A DNA stretch of 15,483 nt. It comes from Clostridia bacterium. GTDB taxonomy: Bacteria > Bacillota_A > Clostridia > Oscillospirales > CAG-272. Of this stretch, positions 14,466 through 15,483 are shown one piece after another. Under the pieces are notes generated by a model. The model did no database searches and was not told the origin of the DNA. It saw only the letters and a program-made list of their open reading frames with translations. Made by a program: the position numbers and the translations under genes. Every line of letters begins with the position of its first letter. Position 1 is the stretch's first letter. The DNA is taken from contig JAFVYX010000221.1 in NCBI GenBank assembly GCA_017500625.1, positions 1 through 15,483 on the forward strand, given 5' to 3'.

Positions 14466-14825
14466 TTAGCGCTTCTTCATCTTGGGGATAAACACCAAGG
14501 CCAGCACCACAGCCGCCGCGGCGGCCAGCACCGCCAGAACGATCCCGAGGACGCTTGCGCCCTCATCGTCCGTCATATCCGCCCCCGTGGTCACGGGAGT
14601 GGTGGTTACGGGCGCTGAGGTGGTAGCGGGAGCGGGAGTGGTCGCGGGGCGCACCGTGGTGGTGGGCGTCATGCTCGTCATAAGACCGGTATCGGCACCG
14701 CTGGTGACAACACCGCTGCTATCGCCCACGTTGCCGCTATCCGCAGGAACAGCGGACGCCGCAAGGGCGGTGGCGGAGAGCAGAAGGCACACGGCAAGCA
14801 AAGCGATCAAAATGTGTTTTTTCAT
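14466..14825 (-). CDS. Small secreted Thr/Pro-rich protein with C-terminal membrane anchor
   Basis: The 119-residue protein has a Sec signal peptide (MKKHILIALL onward; likely cleavage after about residue 22-25). A low-complexity stalk follows in which 14 of residues 50-80 are threonine and six are proline. One transmembrane helix (91-113) and a basic stop-transfer tail KMKKR complete it. It would sit outside the membrane, anchored C-terminally, with no folded domain visible. No lipobox, LPXTG or cysteine pair was found. GGAGG precedes the start (read leftward from 14825). I do not recognise a family. The stalk resembles O-glycosylated linkers of surface proteins, but that is inference. Its neighbours give no functional hint. 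Confidence 0.8.
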   Translation of the reverse strand: MKKHILIALLAVCLLLSATALAASAVPADSGNVGDSSGVVTSGADTGLMTSMTPTTTVRPATTPAPATTSAPVTTTPVTTGADMTDDEGASVLGIVLAVLAAAAAVVLALVFIPKMKKR

Positions 14826-14860
14826 CGTATTCTTCCTCCGACAGCCAAAGCTGTGCCCTT

Positions 14861-14890
14861 AGTATGGACAGCACGAAGCATTTTTATCAA
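14861..14890 (-). promoter_or_regulatory. Possible promoter of the Thr-rich gene
   Basis: On the minus strand TTGATA (14885-14890) and CATACT (14861-14866) are 18 bp apart, five and four of six matches to consensus. The start would be about 30 bases ahead of the coding region. The match is modest. Confidence 0.35.
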
Positions 14891-14908
14891 GGAGCCGCCT
14901 GACAGTAT

Positions 14909-15241
14909 ATGGAAAGCAAACGATTTTCAAAAAACGATGCGGGCTTTACCTGCGCGCATTGCGGCAGGAGCGTTATGCCCCTTGGCTATACCTCGCGCAA
15001 TCATTGCCCCTTTTGCCTCTACTCGCTCCACGTGGACGTGATGCCCGGCGACCGTCAGAATCCTTGCGGTGCGCCGATGCGCCCCGTCTTTGCCGAGCCC
15101 GATGCGCGGCGCGGCTACATCATCACGCACGAATGTGAAAAATGCCACACGCGTGTCCGCAACCGCGCAACAAGAAGCCCCGGCGCAGAGCAGGAGGACG
15201 ATCTTTCCCTGCTCATTGCACTGACCGCCGCCCGCGAATAA
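14909..15241 (+). CDS. RNHCP domain zinc protein
   Basis: The 110-residue protein has the diagnostic RNHCPFCLYSLHVD stretch (30-43) that gives the RNHCP family its name. Zinc-ligand candidates are C15, C18, C33, C36, C53, C76 and C79, in CAHC, CPFC and CEKC pairs. The family function is unknown to me; a zinc-ribbon nucleic-acid or protein-binding role is only a guess. The ATG at 14909 is the first possible start, since an in-frame stop lies three codons before it. AAGGAG (14889-14894) is 14 bases away, which is long. No clear promoter was identified in the 83-bp divergent gap. Confidence 0.85.
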   Translation: MESKRFSKNDAGFTCAHCGRSVMPLGYTSRNHCPFCLYSLHVDVMPGDRQNPCGAPMRPVFAEPDARRGYIITHECEKCHTRVRNRATRSPGAEQEDDLSLLIALTAARE

Positions 15242-15252
15242 GCGACAAGAAT

Positions 15253-15302
15253 AAACTCCCCCCGAAACACCGATACTATTCGGAAAAAGGGGGGAGTTTT
15301 TT
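15253..15302 (+). terminator. GC-rich hairpin terminator overlapping the yetF ribosome binding site
   Basis: AAACTCCCCCC (15253-15263) pairs perfectly over 11 bp with GGGGGGAGTTT (15289-15299) around a 25-base loop, and six T residues (15297-15302) run straight up to the next start codon at 15303. The right arm is also the only Shine-Dalgarno-like sequence before that gene. Confidence 0.8.
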
Positions 15303-15483
15303 ATGTATGCCATTCTTTTCCGCACGCTCCTTTTGTATATTCTCATCACGGTGGTGATCCGCGCGATGGGCAAGCGGCAGGTGGGGGAGCTGGAGATGAG
15401 CGAGCTGGTGACGACGCTCCTCCTTTCCCAGATCGCCTCTCTGCCTATCGAGGACCCCGAGATCCCCCTGCCCTACGCGGTGC
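15303..15483 (+). CDS. YetF/DUF421 family membrane protein (3' truncated by window edge)
   Basis: Sixty codons are visible from the ATG at 15303, and the frame is open to the window end. The sequence starts with a hydrophobic helix (YAILFRTLLLYILITVVIRA) followed by MGKRQVGELEMSELV and LLLSQIASLPIEDPEI. This layout matches the conserved N-terminus of YetF/DUF421 proteins, which have several N-terminal helices and a soluble C-terminal domain. Their role is poorly defined; some paralogues are linked to spore or envelope functions. The putative ribosome binding site GGGGGGAG (15289-15296) lies inside the terminator arm, six bases from the start. Confidence 0.85.
   Translation, partial: MYAILFRTLLLYILITVVIRAMGKRQVGELEMSELVTTLLLSQIASLPIEDPEIPLPYAV

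Noticed and set aside
14466..14825. Lipoprotein or sortase substrate for the Thr-rich protein
   Set aside because: The cysteine in the signal (LAVC) does not fit a lipobox, and there is no LPXTG-like motif before the final helix.

Overview
The window looks like a stretch of chromosome from a GC-rich, Gram-positive, probably spore-forming member of the Firmicutes (class Clostridia; genus not determinable by eye). The reasons are the rpmH-rnpA-yidD-yidC-jag-mnmE gene string, a lysine (L-box) riboswitch in front of lysine genes, consensus sigma-A promoters, strong AGGAGG ribosome binding sites, a SpoIVFB-like M50 protease behind a sigma-E-like promoter, and an RNHCP-type small zinc protein. No mobile element, CRISPR array, tRNA or rRNA was seen.

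Layout. (1) 1-431: the 3' end of a ferredoxin-type gene (+), closed by a hairpin terminator that holds its stop codon in the loop. (2) 432-575: a small intergenic block of short direct and inverted repeats. (3) 576-3832 (-): a lysine operon dapA-dapB-lysA, transcribed leftward from a perfect consensus promoter (3804-3832) through a lysine riboswitch and terminator (3574-3797). (4) 3890-4714 (+): a divergent two-gene unit, a 67-residue single-pass membrane protein and an overlapping intramembrane metalloprotease of the SpoIVFB type, with a sigma-E-like promoter. (5) 4783-8957 (+): a four-gene polyamine ABC importer potABCD, with potB/potC/potD joined by ATGA overlaps and ending at a terminator. 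(6) 8976-9956 (+): a Gfo/Idh/MocA oxidoreductase. (7) 9988-14428 (+): the rpmH-rnpA-yidD-yidC-jag-mnmE string from a perfect consensus promoter, with a strong terminator between rpmH and rnpA. rpmH is only 44 codons long. (8) 14431-14890: a convergent small Thr/Pro-rich membrane protein (-). (9) 14909-15483 (+): an RNHCP zinc protein, a G6/C6 hairpin terminator, and the start of a YetF/DUF421 membrane protein cut by the window edge.

How the parts fit. The dap/lysA operon makes lysine from aspartate semialdehyde via diaminopimelate, and lysine should shut it off through the riboswitch. potABCD imports spermidine/putrescine. The rpmH-mnmE string groups ribosomal protein L34, RNase P protein, membrane-protein insertion (YidD, YidC), an RNA-binding regulator (Jag/KhpB) and tRNA wobble modification (MnmE). 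In many Firmicutes this string touches dnaA on one side and mnmG-rsmG-parAB on the other; here neither neighbour is present, so the string has been separated from its usual partners.

No wholly new multi-gene system could be demonstrated. The items most worth a second look are the minimal SpoIVFA/FB-like pair, the lysine riboswitch with its platform, the alternative hairpins in the rpmH leader, the terminator that doubles as a ribosome-binding-site lock at yetF, and a PotD carrying both a lipobox and a C-terminal membrane anchor.
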